Below are positions 1 to 11,800 of a stretch of DNA of 21,823 bases, in pieces (within the stretch, counting starts at the first letter, position 1; every line of letters starts with the position of its first letter). The position numbers were made by a program, and so were the translations under genes. Below the pieces are notes generated by a model. That model was not told the DNA's origin, did no database searches, and saw only the letters and a list, made by a program, of their open reading frames with translations. The stretch lies in NCBI GenBank assembly GCA_003640385.1, contig RCAB01000754.1:1-21823 (forward strand). The letters are read 5' to 3'. This DNA is from Setaria digitata. Lineage: Eukaryota; Nematoda; Chromadorea; Rhabditida; Setariidae.

Positions 1-12
1 TTCTCTTTTCAG

Positions 13-60
13 CTCTTTTTTCCTTTCATTAAGGCACCAACTCGAAAATTTATGGAATAA
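13..60 (+). other. possible terminal exon of an upstream gene
   Basis: A textbook nematode acceptor (TTTTCAG) ends at 12. The next 48 bases read in phase 0 as 15 codons (LFFPFIKAPTRKFME) and then TAA, and the stop overlaps an AATAAA at 56-61. The upstream part would be off the window, so neither the phase nor the protein family can be tested. It could equally be chance in AT-rich DNA. Confidence 0.2.
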
Positions 61-965
61 ATTTCACAGCACGTCGTTAAAAAGAATAACAAAATGTATC
101 AAAGTGACTGACATTCATTGTGTTACTGTATATGTCACTGTAACAGATTTGTCATTATAAGCTATTTAAAAGGACTTTTGAGCTCAGACAACTTCGATTT
201 TTATTAGGTAGCGAACTTGATTCACTAATTTTCTCTTTTTTTCTTTTTTCAGTTCAGAAATAAAACACTTCAAATTGGAGTCCTTGAAATGTCTAATCAG
301 TAAAAGTCTCAGTAATCGTCACTGCATTTTCCGGAATTCCTAAGCCAGAAAAATTACTCATCACATCAAATTCCATCGTTTACAATCAAAGTTAGACTAC
401 ACCGAGCTTCCTTCCGCAGCATCCTCTAGGATTACGAATCATAACCGATATGCTACTAATCCGGAGAGTTTCACACAGTCTCCTTCAGCAACGGCCGCGT
501 CACTACTGGCATCTTTAGGCTGAATCGGTCTATTTTGCTGTGGGTTCGTTGGATTTTCGCTGTGGCCGTGTGGTCTGGTGGGTTTCTAGCGTAGGGCAGG
601 TGACGTATTCTGATTTATATCATTTACATTGAACGTGATCTCCACGTAGTTTACGCTTAGTCCGATTCACCTGGAAAACGGGAGCAGCAAGACGATGAGT
701 GCGTACATTGAAGATGTAAAATCAAGCTTTTGCAATTATTTTTGTTCCTGTACTGCATAATTCAGTAATAATAATTAACTGCCTAGTTGAGGCTAGTTTC
801 TGTGTATTCCTATGCCACGTAACATTTTTGACTTCGTACATCATCTTATATATATTAATTTGCTTTTTGATCTGTAATCAGCGTGCAAATTTGTATAAGA
901 TTGTATAAATTTGTCATCATTAAGGAAAGGATTTTTTCGGGTTTTTCTTTTGCTCGGTTGAAATT

Positions 966-975
966 TCAAGCTCAG
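966..975 (+). promoter_or_regulatory. probable trans-splice acceptor of rps-7
   Basis: A T-rich stretch (about 930-966) leads into TTTCAAG (AG at 969-970) and CTCAG (AG at 974-975), 10-15 bases before the rps-7 ATG at 986. This is the usual spacing of a spliced-leader acceptor in nematode ribosomal protein genes. Which AG is used cannot be decided from sequence. Confidence 0.5.
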
Positions 976-985
976 TAAAGAAGGA

Positions 986-2483
986 ATGCCAGAAGGTTCG
1001 TCGAAAATTGTTATGCCGGAAGGGAAAGTACCGGATGAATTGGAGAAGCAAGTATCAAATGCAATCGCCGACTTAGAAAGCAATTCTGATATTCGAGCCC
1101 AACTACGTGAACTTTATATTGTTGGAGCAAAGGTATGAGTATTATCTTAAGTTTTGAATGTGGGGTTTAGTCATTTGATTTATAGATTAAGGACATAAAA
1201 AGCGAAACGCGTGCCCTGCATTTCTTTTTTTTTTTTCGTGCATTAAAGCAGATTTCTGAGATTAAGATCTGAAATATTTTTTTTTACTGGTTTTTCTAGG
1301 AGGTTGATGTGCCAAATGCGAATAACAAAAAGAGTATAATCATCTATGTACCTGTGCCACAGTTACGACAGTTCCAGAAAATCCAGCCGCGTCTAGTACG
1401 TGAATTGGAAAAAAAATTTAGTGGCAAACATGTTGTATTTATTGCTAGGGTAAGAATTATAACTTATTGTTCTTCGACTTCTACAATTTTTGTGGTCAAT
1501 ACAATTAAGAAAATATCAATCACAATCACGAATACAACAGAATTCGTTTCTATTATTTCGGGAATGTCAGTCTTATGTTATCATTAACCATTCCAAATCA
1601 TGAGTTACAGTTAACTCTGCTTAATTTAAAGTTTGAAGTATTTGAATTATGCACCGATTGGTGTATCGACACTGGTGTTTCCTTAGATATTATTCTCAAA
1701 CCGAAGGAGTTGTTCAGTCGGAATGCATAAGAGATCTTTCCTCAAAGGAAGTTATGTAATTATCAGTTATAGTCACAACTATTCATAACAATTAATTTCA
1801 GAGACGTATATTACCGAAACCTAAGCGTGGTAAGAACAGAAAACCACAGAAACAGAAGCGTCCACGTTCGCGTACGTTAACTGCTGTACACGATGCTATG
1901 CTCGCTGATTTGGTGTATCCAGCTGAGGTTGTTGGTCGAAGAATCAGAGTGAAATTAGATGGAAAGCGTATAATGAAGGTACACCTCGATAAGACTCAGC
2001 AGACAAATGTCGAACATAAGGTAAGAAGTTCAGATTTAATAAACTGATACATTGTAGATTTGGTGCTTAATTTTTCCTGTGAATCTTTTCCATTGTATAC
2101 AAGACAAAAGATTTTGAATGCAGTGGTGATAATCGCTAAAAGTCTTTATTACTGTATAAATTTAGTCTTAGTTTGATAAAGTAGTTGATATCTCATTGAA
2201 AGGAAAAAAAAAACATGTAATAGTTTTTGAGTTCTTAAGATGTGCATCATTATCTCGCCTCTTGTGCATTATTTTGCATCACTTGAAAGGCCTTTGTGGG
2301 AAACGTTGACTTCTCCCTATGAAAGAAGTGAACCTTCTGATAAGCTGCTTGTAGTTTATTTTTGTGATGCTGTAATTAATGACATATATTCCTTAATTTT
2401 TTCAGGTGGACACATTTTCAGCTATCTACAAGCATCTGACAGGAAAAGATATTGCTTTCGAATTTCCAGAACCTCTCTTCTAA
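986..2483 (+). CDS. rps-7: 40S ribosomal protein S7 (eS7), complete, 4 exons
   Basis: Structural protein of the small cytosolic ribosomal subunit, needed for 18S rRNA maturation. Coding exons are 986-1132, 1300-1449, 1802-2020 and 2406-2483; all junctions are phase 0 with GT/AG borders, giving 197 codons plus TAA, close to the 194 residues of the mammalian protein. Recognisable family segments are the N-terminal part ending RELYIVGAK, then [40 protein letters not shown], a basic loop ([20 protein letters not shown]), [28 protein letters not shown], and a C-terminus with [15 protein letters not shown] and FEFPEPLF. The ATG at 986 is chosen because the first exon aligns from there and acceptor-like AGs at 970 and 975 lie just upstream, as expected for spliced-leader addition. 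The reading frame is intact throughout. Confidence 0.97.
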
Positions 2484-3337
2484 ATCATTTTTTTAATCGA
2501 TTCTTGTTATATTTTGTTGATAAATGTATGGTTAAATTAGTGAAGGCTTTACTATACAATTGAAATGAATGAAGATCAGTGGAATAACTTTCCCTTTCCG
2601 TATTATAAGTTACTTGTTCTGTACTGTAAATACAGGTCACCAAGGATAGTGAATTAATATTATACTGTGTGGAGAGTTTGCTTGAATAATCGGTGAAGAG
2701 GAGGATATACTAATCACTGGTTATTGTGGCTGAACATTCCTTGATTTTTTTTCCTCCTCTCCAATTCTGAATTTTTTGATGAATTCATCAAAATTTTATA
2801 GATGCTGCATACACTTTATGGGATTGTGAAAATAGCGCATTTGTCGTCCTGACGTTCATTTTTAGCCGATGCTCCAATCATTTAGGACAAAAATTTTATA
2901 ATTGTATGTGTTATAATTCTTGATTAGTTTGTGCAATTAGAGTTAGTAAAAAACAGTTTTGGTTTCTATTACCAAAATTTTCATGGGCAAAAAAATATAT
3001 GAATAATGGAAAAATTGGTAAAATAATTGTGTCTTCGCCAAAAAAAAAAATTAGAAATCTTTCCTGACATAGACAGTTACATTCATGGCTGGTATCATAT
3101 GAAGAGCTGTGGGAGGTATCCATTTTTTCCGAACAGTCATTTTTTTTGAATTTTAAATCCAACATTTGCTTTTTCTTCTTTTCCATCTTCGAGAGAGCTT
3201 TGCTAGGAGTGCTCAAGATTTTTATTTTAATCAATTATTAACATGGCTGTTTTTAATTCGGCATGTCCGTTACCTATTGTAACAGTCCGGCGGAAAAATT
3301 CTGCTGCCAATAATTTTATTTATTTTTTTCTCCACAG

Positions 3338-3424
3338 GTATTATTTTACCGTTTAGCAATGCACAGGGAAGTTGAAATTGTTTCAAATCAACTTTATTCT
3401 CGACAACATATTCAAATCATGTGA
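3338..3424 (+). other. orphan exon-like stretch after a strong acceptor
   Basis: A long T-rich tract ending TTCTCCACAG at 3337 is followed by 28 open codons containing the mixed-composition run FYRLAMHREVEIVSNQLYSR, then TGA at 3422-3424. The composition is more protein-like than its surroundings, but no upstream partner exon and no family are recognisable. It may be a decayed or alternative terminal exon, or chance. Confidence 0.2.
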
Positions 3425-3710
3425 TCTGTTAAAATGCATTTTAAAGCATCCCTATTGTTATAATCGTCATCGGGTAGTAATGCTGTAATATAATAATATG
3501 TTTGTCTGGTTCACTAGCTCTTCCACATTTGTGCAAAACAAGTTTTTTTTTTTTCATCAAATTCCAGCAATCAATTATTATTGATTGTCGATTATTTTCA
3601 TTTCAAACATTCACATGTCATAAGTGATTGGTGAAAATTAAAAATGCTGGATAATTTGAACAAACGAGAAGGTTACAAAACTGAGAACAAAATCATGCTT
3701 ACCTTTTCAG

Positions 3711-3800
3711 TGCTATGTGAAGAAAGGCAAAGAGAAAGAGTGGAATGAAATGATTGAGAGGGTATATCAGTTGAAACTTACTACAATTTTGAAATACTAA
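3711..3800 (+). other. second orphan exon-like stretch
   Basis: It is preceded by ACCTTTTCAG (3701-3710), a consensus nematode acceptor. The next 29 codons are open (charged start CYVKKGKEKEWNEMIERV) and end at TAA 3798-3800. A GT follows AGG at 3762-3763, so an internal exon 3711-3761 is also possible. There is no homologue I recognise and no connection to rps-7 or the SEC14-like gene by domain logic. Confidence 0.2.
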
Positions 3801-4148
3801 ATGCAACTGTGTGAAGAAGAAGTGATCAGATGATCAGTTTTTTTTATTTCCCCGTTCTCATTTTTTGTTAGAATGAAGAATTGCATTTGGGGTAAGAAAT
3901 GAGCAAAGTGAAGAGACTAGGCTCACCTTTACCTTTCCGGCTATACGTTTTTCAATTCCTTTCAAATTAAAAACCTTCCAATAGGAGAAAGAAAAGGTCA
4001 GGAGTAATGTTACTGTCACAGGGCTCAGAGACCTGTTCGCATTAACTGTACTATGTGTAAAATGATACTTTCCACATTTCTCCACTGACAACAACATTAC
4101 TGTTAATTAGCAATAACTATTACAATAGAAACTTCCACTGCTCCCCCG

Positions 4149-4177
4149 GTGGTACCTTGGATTACTTGTGGTACCAC
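4149..4177. repeat. 8-bp perfect inverted repeat around KpnI-type core
   Basis: GTGGTACC at 4149-4156 and its exact reverse complement GGTACCAC at 4170-4177 are separated by 13 bases. It would form a short stem-loop. No function is evident. Confidence 0.7.
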
Positions 4178-4539
4178 TGATAAAATGGGTTATTGCTCAT
4201 TAATCACATATATCAATCAACTGATAACATTATACACGGAACTCTTTTTCCTGCTTCCTCACTGGAAAACTTGAACTGCAAAACGTTTACCCCGAAGGGA
4301 GACAGAAAAGGCGAGCCTAGCAACTTGGATTTTCTCTGTCACATCAGACAAACCCACAAATTCAATGCAATGCAAGAACCGAACTGATCATTCTGTATGA
4401 TTCCAGTTCATCTCATTAATGCCATTAATCTCACAAGAAGACCATTCCTGAGCAGTAAGCAACTACCGGTGTTACTGAGAACATAGACTATCACTGATAC
4501 CAGTGCTGTTATCACTGTGCGCAAGTGATCAGGAGAGCA

Positions 4540-4579
4540 GCATGCATGCAACTTCTACGACGTGCAGTTGCTTGCATGC
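4540..4579. repeat. 13-bp inverted repeat, GCATGC-rich hairpin
   Basis: GCATGCATGCAAC at 4540-4552 pairs with GTTGCTTGCATGC at 4567-4579 with a single mismatch, around a 14-base loop. Each arm also contains the self-complementary GCATGC. It sits at the upstream edge of the purine-rich tract. Confidence 0.75.
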
Positions 4580-4591
4580 GTGCACATGCAG

Positions 4592-5160
4592 GGAAATGCA
4601 GAGAGAGAGAGAGGGAGGGAGGGAAGGTGGAACCGTAAATGAAGTTAAGGAAAGAGGTATTACGGAGTGAAAGGTGGTTATCGAAGGGAGAACACTGGAG
4701 AAGGAGGTATGCAGGCGAGAAAGATTCGACTACAGGTAGCGGTGTGGAAGTAGGTTTGAGTGAGAGGCACTGGAAGAGAGGAAACTTTATAAAATGTTTG
4801 AAATGGAAGAGAGGCAGAGGCAGGCGGAGCGGTAATAACATCCAGCAAGAAATCATTCATGGCCTTTTTGCATGGTTCCGTTGCAATCATTGCAGGTGTT
4901 GTGCTTTACAGTTTCTCAGGAGGCACTGAAAGGTTGAAGGTTGAGAAGTTCTAGGAAGGGTGAAAGGTTAGGGAGTTGCTCTAGGGTCAAAAAGACCGAG
5001 GGTTAGGAGTTTCTTTCGGGAGGAAGAAATCTGTTGCAAATGAAAATGCGCGAAGTTAGCAGGTGAGGCAGATGGGACAGAGGAAGAGGAGAGAGGAGAG
5101 AAGAAGAATTAGTCTGATACTAGGGATGAGGTCGAGTTCGGGTGAGAGAGGAAAGTTAGC
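4592..5160 (+). repeat. purine-rich low-complexity tract (GA/GGGA)
   Basis: The + strand is strongly biased to G and A over more than 500 bases. It begins with a run of alternating GA (4600-4612) that passes into three GGGA units and a GG (about 4613-4627). Around 4930-5020 there are loosely repeated units of the type ggttgagaagttctagg, ggttagggagttgctctagg and gggttaggagtttctttcgg. The overlapping ORFs on both strands reflect this bias and are not credible proteins. Confidence 0.65.
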
Positions 5161-5230
5161 TTTGTTATCAGTGATCAGTGAGAACTGAAATGACTAGGGA
5201 TGGTAGTTGTTGTTCTTCGGTGAAAATGAT

Positions 5231-5366
5231 TCAGTGAATCAGAAATGGAGCGAACGAATCAATAAATTGAATGATCGAGTGAATGAATCAAGTGATTGAG
5301 TGCAGGAATGAAAGGATGAACAGTGAATGGCTGAGTGAATGATTGAGTGAATGAATGAATGAATAA
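5231..5366 (+). repeat. degenerate GAAT/GAGTGAAT minisatellite
   Basis: Interspersed TGAATGAG, GTGAATGA and GATTGAGT units run from about 5231, ending in a cleaner (GAAT)n stretch at about 5346-5364. On the opposite strand the array creates an artefactual His/Ser/Pro-rich ORF. Confidence 0.75.
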
Positions 5367-5846
5367 AGTCACTTCGTCGTATTTAATTTTCGTTCTTTGA
5401 ATTGCTGAATTTTTATTTGTATCGTTTGTTTTCAGCTCTTGCCCAATCTTTCCTATTTTACTTCTCCCTTTTCTTATCAATTTCCATATTTGCCTCTTCT
5501 TACATAATTTCGTTTGCAATTTTCCTCTTCCTCATGGCAGTCTCAGTTCTAATTTTCAATTAACTTTTCTCTCTCTTTTCTACTTTCTCCATTCATCAGT
5601 TACGAAATTTGAATATACTCTAACAATTTCTCTTTCGGTTTGGCATGCATACACTATGATCACTTATTGAAATTTAATTTCCTACACATAACTTACATAC
5701 TAGAAATTGAAAATAGATGATGTATTTTAATTTCTTTCATCGTCTATTTAAAAAAAAAAAATAGATAAATAAAGGCATTGTGATCAGAAATTTTACCGAG
5801 GCATATTTCGTTCTTTTTCTTTGCATTCCACACTTCAATATTCTGT

Positions 5847-5856
5847 CTTTGTTTAG
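5847..5856 (+). promoter_or_regulatory. probable trans-splice acceptor of the SEC14-like gene
   Basis: TTTGTTTAG ends at 5856, 17 bases before the ATG at 5874. Placement and T-rich context fit spliced-leader addition in nematodes. Confidence 0.45.
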
Positions 5857-5873
5857 AGTATTAGAAACTCACA

Positions 5874-8800
5874 ATGCATTCACAGAATAATATATTGGAT
5901 GAGCTTACGAACGATGAATTACGAATGATTAATGATTTACGAACAGTTATACCAGCACTGCAAACAGTTGATAACGGTTATATCACAAGGTGAATTTATC
6001 AATTTCACTCATTTTCTTTATTTTTTTACAGGAAAAGTATTCGCGATTTTTCGAAATTAGTTGCAAAAAAATTCATTTCGTGCTAATTATACTGTTACCG
6101 AATTCATCTGAGGAGGATGATATTGATAATTTTTTTAAAACGTATTTTTTTATTTTATAACTAATAAACAATCACAGTGTGTATTAAATTTAATTCTTTT
6201 GGTATCATCGGTTTCAGTAGTTTAGTTTTTCTGGCGTTTTTTTCTTTCTTCTTTTTTTTTGCAAAAAATCAGATTATTTGACAATCATTTTATATCTTAT
6301 TTCATATATACTTACATTATGTATGATTTTCTTTTGTTTTTTTTTCTTCGTTATTTGCTTTTCTTCCATTAAAGCATCATAATTTGCTCAACGGTAGTAT
6401 GTTTTTTTGTCTTATCTTTCATTCAAACTTAATTTGTTTAGTTTCTAAATTTAAAAAGTTTACTAAAATAAGGGTGTGTCAAAAAAAATTTTGTGGAACA
6501 GGGACGATATTAATTATCCTTTCGCATTTTGTTATGACTGTTTTCTTTTTTCTGAATTTTAATTTTTTTTTTTGACTGTTGATCATTTATTACACAAATT
6601 TCCATCAGTTAATTTTTAATGCAATAATTCATTCAATCACTGCTGAATATGCTGTTATATGCACTTTTATGATTCAGAATAAAATAGTTTTAGAGAAAGC
6701 ATTTAAAAAATCTGTGCAATGTTTTCTTTACTTCACTAATATATAACAATATCTTTTATATAATACTTGTTTTTTGTTTGGAATTTTTTCTCCTGTAATA
6801 AAAAAAAAAGAAGAGAGAAAGAGCTTCCAAATAAACTTTAAATGGATCGAATTTAAATGAAAAAAGAATAAATATTTACGGTTATTTTTTCAAAATTATT
6901 TAAAACAGTAAAATAAAATAATTTCTAGTTTACAAATTTTCCGCTGATATTTTCATATTATAGAATTTTATTATCTTTTTTTCCTCTTCGTTTCCTTTTA
7001 TTAAAAATAAATGTTCTGAAAAAATCTAACAATAATATTTTCGGTTATTGTGATATAAAAATTGCCTTTAATTTGCTTTGTAACCTGAATTTTATTTCTA
7101 ATTAGTTCTTAATTAACCTCCATATTAAACTTTCCTTGATATTATTACTTAATTCATCCCTGTTTTCTTATATTTCGCGTTTGATCATAGAGACTAAAAA
7201 TATTAGAAAACAATAATAAAAAAGGAATTATATATATATATAGCAATTAAACAAATTAAACAAACCACTATAACTTGATGGAGCACATTGTTTTATGATG
7301 ATTTTTGATTCTGATTATATTAATGAGCATTTTTTTTTTTTTTAATGTATATAAAATGTTATTTGTAAAACAGTAATATTTTGTTTTGCAAAAAAGAAAA
7401 AAGTGTTTAAATTTTGTTAGGGATAAAAGAAAGAATTTCGCATAATGAGTGAACTAATTATTTATGACTAATTATCATCATCATCTGAGTCTATCCCCAG
7501 TTTTTTTTTTTTCTTGCGGCAAACTTTTCAACTTTTTTTCTCTTTCTAAAATTCTTTCCTCATTTATCTGTTTTAGCTAAGCAATTTTATATAACAATTA
7601 GTAATGACAGTTATGTGAAGGGGGAAAAAAAAGATGAAGTGTAACAATGACGACAATTACAGCCTCTAACTTTGATTAGTAAATAAGTATTGCCATTTGT
7701 TTGGAAGTAGTGAATTAATTATTGTGTTGTTGTCTGCATTTTAACTAACTTTTAATTTAATTAATCAGTGCAGTGTAAATTATTTTTGTGCAGCAATAAT
7801 AGCTTAATGCCTCTAAACTTCAAATGATAGATTTTCTTTCGCAGGTAGATTTTGTTGGTACTGAGTTTACATAGTAGGTAAGTTTAACAAAGCATGAAAA
7901 ATTGAAAGAGAAAAGAAAGAGACAAACGGGTTTTTCATAATTTTTTGTTCTCTAGTTTGGCTAAAAGAATTATTATTCATTTCGGGAACCTTTGTCAAAT
8001 TTTTAAAAAAAAGAAATTCTGCAATTGCCATATCAAAAAATTATCAATCTCTTTTTGAAATTTCGTCAGATATCATTGTAAAAATCCAAAGTATAAAACT
8101 TTCTTTTGTCTTTCTTTTTTTGATAATTCATTTTATAACATAGTCTGAAATTTTTATTTTTATTCCTCTTGATTTTTTCCTCTATCATATCATTTATCTC
8201 AAATTAAATCTTCTCGCTCAAAAATGATGGGACTAACTGAAGCAATGTTTATGGCATAAATCAGTGTTTATCAGTGTGCACAGTCACAAAAGAATAAAAT
8301 ATTTTGGGAATTCTAGGAAGAAAGGGAGGAAAGGAAAGGAGGCACTTTTTTTTTTTTTTTAATGATGGATGAAATAAAAGGATTTGAAAAAACAAAAAAA
8401 AAAATTTAATCAGCCTAAAAATTTTGCGCTAAATTTTCAAAATTTTCTCTTATCTCTAGAATAGAAAATTATCTGATTTTTAGAAAAAAAAAACCGGATT
8501 TCAAATGGGAGAGAGAAGAGTTTGATGCACGATCAATTGTTAATTTACAAATTACTAAATTTATGGATGCAAAATAGACCAGTCTGCATCAAAAATAGAT
8601 ATCACATCGTAATAAGTTTTACTTATCGCATGTGAAGGATTTATATAAATTTCATTGCATATTTTTTATTTATCGTTATTTTATACTGTCGGTCATACTG
8701 AAATTATACTTTTTAATTACTGTAAATGCTACTTTGTACACGTGCCATTAACTGGAAGAGCTTCGAAATGAAAAGTTACGAGTTAAAATGTATTAATTGG

Positions 8801-11800
8801 ACCATTAATTAATTAATTAATTAGTTAAAAGAAAAATATGGAATGAAAGATATGGATACGATAATTTAATTAGCAAAGGTATGTCACGAACATGTACTTA
8901 ACATCGTGTCGAATTGTAATCTTCATTCAGTTTTTTAATTTTAATAAACATTGATTACTGATAAAAATTTTTTGCTTTTTCAGCTGTTTATGAAAGTACC
9001 AAAAAATCAGAACGAAAAATTTCTTCAGTTAGGAAATTGATCAAAACAGCCGGTCTTTTTTTAATCAATTGATAATGAAAAAAAAAAAAAAAAAAAAAAG
9101 GCGAAAGAGTTATTAGCATCAAGATGATCGGAACGACTGAATTGAATAGCTTCAATTAAATATTTTACCAGAGAACTTCATTCATCGTCCAACTCATTTA
9201 AAATATAAATGAATGAAATATTGTTTTAGAATTGATGGTTTAGTCATTAAGCCAATAAATGAAAGAAAATTTAATGAATATTAATCTGATTTGGATTGAT
9301 TTATTGTTTAAAAATAACCTTTGAGGAATTTTCCATCGAAAATTATTGTTAATGACATTTTTTTTTTTCAATATGGAATGAAAATGACAAAGTTAAAAGG
9401 AAAAAACTAATTACTGAATGTGTCTGATAATTATTAATGAAGTAATCGATAATTGAAAATGGCTTGGTTCTTAATTAACATGATTAATAATTGGCATAGA
9501 AAAAGGTCTTGTGAATGTAGCAATTTTTCAAATACCCTTGCAAGTCATTGGAAAAGAAAAAATTTTCGTGATTTTTATCAGCTATTTCCCAAAATTCCAT
9601 CTCCAGATTGTTCAGTTATTTGTTATCAATTGTTGACAAGTTTTAACGCAATGTCCTTACGCTAATTATGAATACATTATCTAATAGGTAGTGTACTGAT
9701 AAGAATCCTGCATCATAATATGTTTTTTGATTTTCTATTATGTTTCGTTCTCTTCATCTAAATTCATTTTTTCCTTCGTGCTGTTGTCTGAATTTTTCCT
9801 TTGATATCATCAGTTTAATTCATTTTTCTTGTTTTTTTAACCGTATGAAAATCAAATAATTCTTTCAAAAACGTAGAGAAAAAAGTTTTTTTTCTCCAAA
9901 ATACACGAATGTATGTCAGACATAAAATAAATAAATAATCGAATTATCGATAGTTATTTTTCTCTTTTGTTCTGTTTCTTTTTTAATTTTTATAATTCAT
10001 TTCCGAATTTTTGACAACTGTCATAAAAAAAAAAAAAAAATCTTTTAATGAAAGAAAAATGACATTTATTTCCATGCATTGGAAGTAGATGCGATGTTTT
10101 TGAAGGTGGTTACGATCACGTGACGGACGTTTCGATGAAACTGCTGATGCACTGAAGAAACATATGATATTCCGAAAAGCATGGAATCTTGATAATTTAC
10201 CCGAATGGAAAGCCCCTGAGGTAGTATTTGATTTTTACTTTTTTTTTTTTTACAAAATTGTGTTGGAATTTGCATGAAAAAAATGAAAGGATTGATTCCG
10301 ATTATTTGGAAATTTTAAAAGTTTAACAAATTGCTTCGTTGTTTAAAAATCCTGATCTTAATTTAACACTTAGTTTATTTGTTTAGCTTTTATTGCTTTT
10401 ATTTTCCTTTTCCTCTTAAAAAAAAAAATTCCAATTTGATTACAGATTCTCGAAAAATATTGTGGTTATGGATTTTTATCAGATAAAGATGGTTTTCCCA
10501 TACTTATGTCTTTGTTGGGTAATATGGATGTTGAAGGTAAATTTTTATTTTTAGCTAATTTTTAATTGTTTTGGAACTAGTTAAAGATAGTTGATATCAG
10601 CAACTTTTAAAATTAAGGTTTGAAATCTTCTGGTAATAATGTTCGTGCTCTCCTTCACTTTTGTATTAGTCTTATTCAGCCAAGAATTATAATAATGATA
10701 ACATTTTTAAAAATTTTTCAGATCACTGAGACAAGGGATTCCTGTTCAAATACTTGTTATTACAAATAAGTGAAATTTTGAACTTTTTTTCCAAAAAATT
10801 TTTTTCTTTTATACAGGGATGTTGAAATCCGTACAATCCAGTGATTATATTAAATATTCTCTCGCTGCAATTGAACGGGGCATGCTATTGTGTAACGATA
10901 AAGCTAAAGAGGTCAAGTCCTGTAATTTTATCTTTAAAATTGCTTGATTGAATTTCCTCCAATCTCGTCATCTGCCACATTAGATATTTTCATAAAATAT
11001 ATTTATTGAGAGAGAAAAAATATCTTAATGACTTTTTAGCCGTCTTCGCTCATCCTCTCTCCGCATTTCAGTTAAAACATACATTCGATCTTCATTGTTT
11101 TTAATAACCATTTCTATTTGATGTCATCATGTTTTAATTATGCATTTATTAATTAATTACACGACGATAATTATGTTGTTGATTTTATTGTTATCACTGC
11201 TGTTATCTTTACTACTTGTTGTTGTTGTTTGTTAGTGTTGTTGTCGTCACTACATTTGTTTGTTATCGTTCTTACCGTTATTAACGTTGTTGTTGTTTGC
11301 TGCAATTGCTGTCATTGTTGCTTGTTATGGTTACTGTTGTTAGCATTACTGTTACTGATAACTTATCAGAAATTACTAGCTGCTTATTTTTACAGACAGG
11401 ACATGCTTTCGAACAAATGATGATCGTTTTCGATTTGGATCATATCAGTAGCGCTCATTATTCATGCAAAGCATTTGCATCATCATTTACAACACTTGTG
11501 CTCCTTTTCCAGGAGCACTATCCATTGGTGTTGAAGAAAATTCTTATCATTCGTGCACCTGAAATGGCCAGACTTGCATTTAACACAATGACAGCATTTC
11601 TTAATGAGAAATTACAGGTAGATATCGGTTAATGCTACTAATACGATACTAATAATTACGAGCTAAAAGTTTTCAGGAAAAAAGAAATGTAGGGGAAAGA
11701 AAATGTTTCAAAATACAATCGTTTTAAATTTGAAAGTAAAAGTTACGGATAGCAAATTGATCAAATGAAAGGAAGTATCGATAATTGTAAAATGCTACTA

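Larger units (their letters stand above)
1..985. other. left-edge intergenic region and rps-7 leader
   Basis: No confident gene lies here. A consensus acceptor (TTCTCTTTTCAG, 1-12) is followed by a short open stretch to a TAA at 58-60, which could be the last exon of a gene lying off the left edge; see the separate entry. A second strong polypyrimidine acceptor ends at 251 and is followed by short open stretches only. From about 420 to 700 the sequence is less AT-rich with several CpGs, which would suit the promoter of the ribosomal protein gene downstream. A 21-codon ORF starts at 694 but has no support. Confidence 0.5.
2484..5873. other. 3.4-kb region without a convincing gene
   Basis: It holds the rps-7 3' UTR (possible variant poly(A) signal GATAAA at 2519-2524), AT-rich DNA, two isolated exon-like stretches (3338-3424 and 3711-3800), inverted repeats at 4149-4177 and 4540-4579, a long purine-rich strand at about 4592-5160, and a GAAT-type minisatellite at about 5231-5366. 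Open frames of up to 114 codons occur on both strands between 2900 and 5520. They lack splice structure, domains and gene-like composition and follow the low-complexity bias, so I do not call them genes. Confidence 0.6.
5990..10105 (+). other. 4.1-kb first intron of the SEC14-like gene
   Basis: GT at 5990 and AG at 10105 join AG|G to give the arginine between ...GYIT and WLRSRDG..., so the intron is defined by frame and family match. It is extremely AT-rich, with homopolymers such as A22 at 9078-9099 and (ATTA)n at 8804-8823. A 70-codon ORF at 9453-9665 has no acceptor/donor logic and is probably chance. I recognise no nested gene or RNA. Confidence 0.75.

Noticed and set aside
841..1083. 80-codon minus-strand ORF
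   Set aside because: It is the antisense shadow of rps-7 exon 1 and its leader; the plus-strand ribosomal protein match is decisive.
2240..2563. 107-codon plus-strand ORF
   Set aside because: It overlaps the last rps-7 exon in another frame and starts inside intron 3.
2911..3234. 107-codon minus-strand ORF
   Set aside because: It is driven by Lys/Phe-rich AT sequence; no domain, no splice context and no conserved-looking motif.
4512..4929. Overlapping ORFs of up to 114 codons on both strands
   Set aside because: All are artefacts of the purine-rich tract, which is poor in stop codons in several frames.
5259..5519. 86-codon minus-strand ORF with HSFTQSFTQPFT-like repeats
   Set aside because: The repeats are the translated GAAT minisatellite; no other support.
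11229..11420. Hydrophobic Leu/Val/Cys-rich ORF resembling membrane helices
   Set aside because: It is translation of an intronic GTT repeat of the SEC14-like gene.
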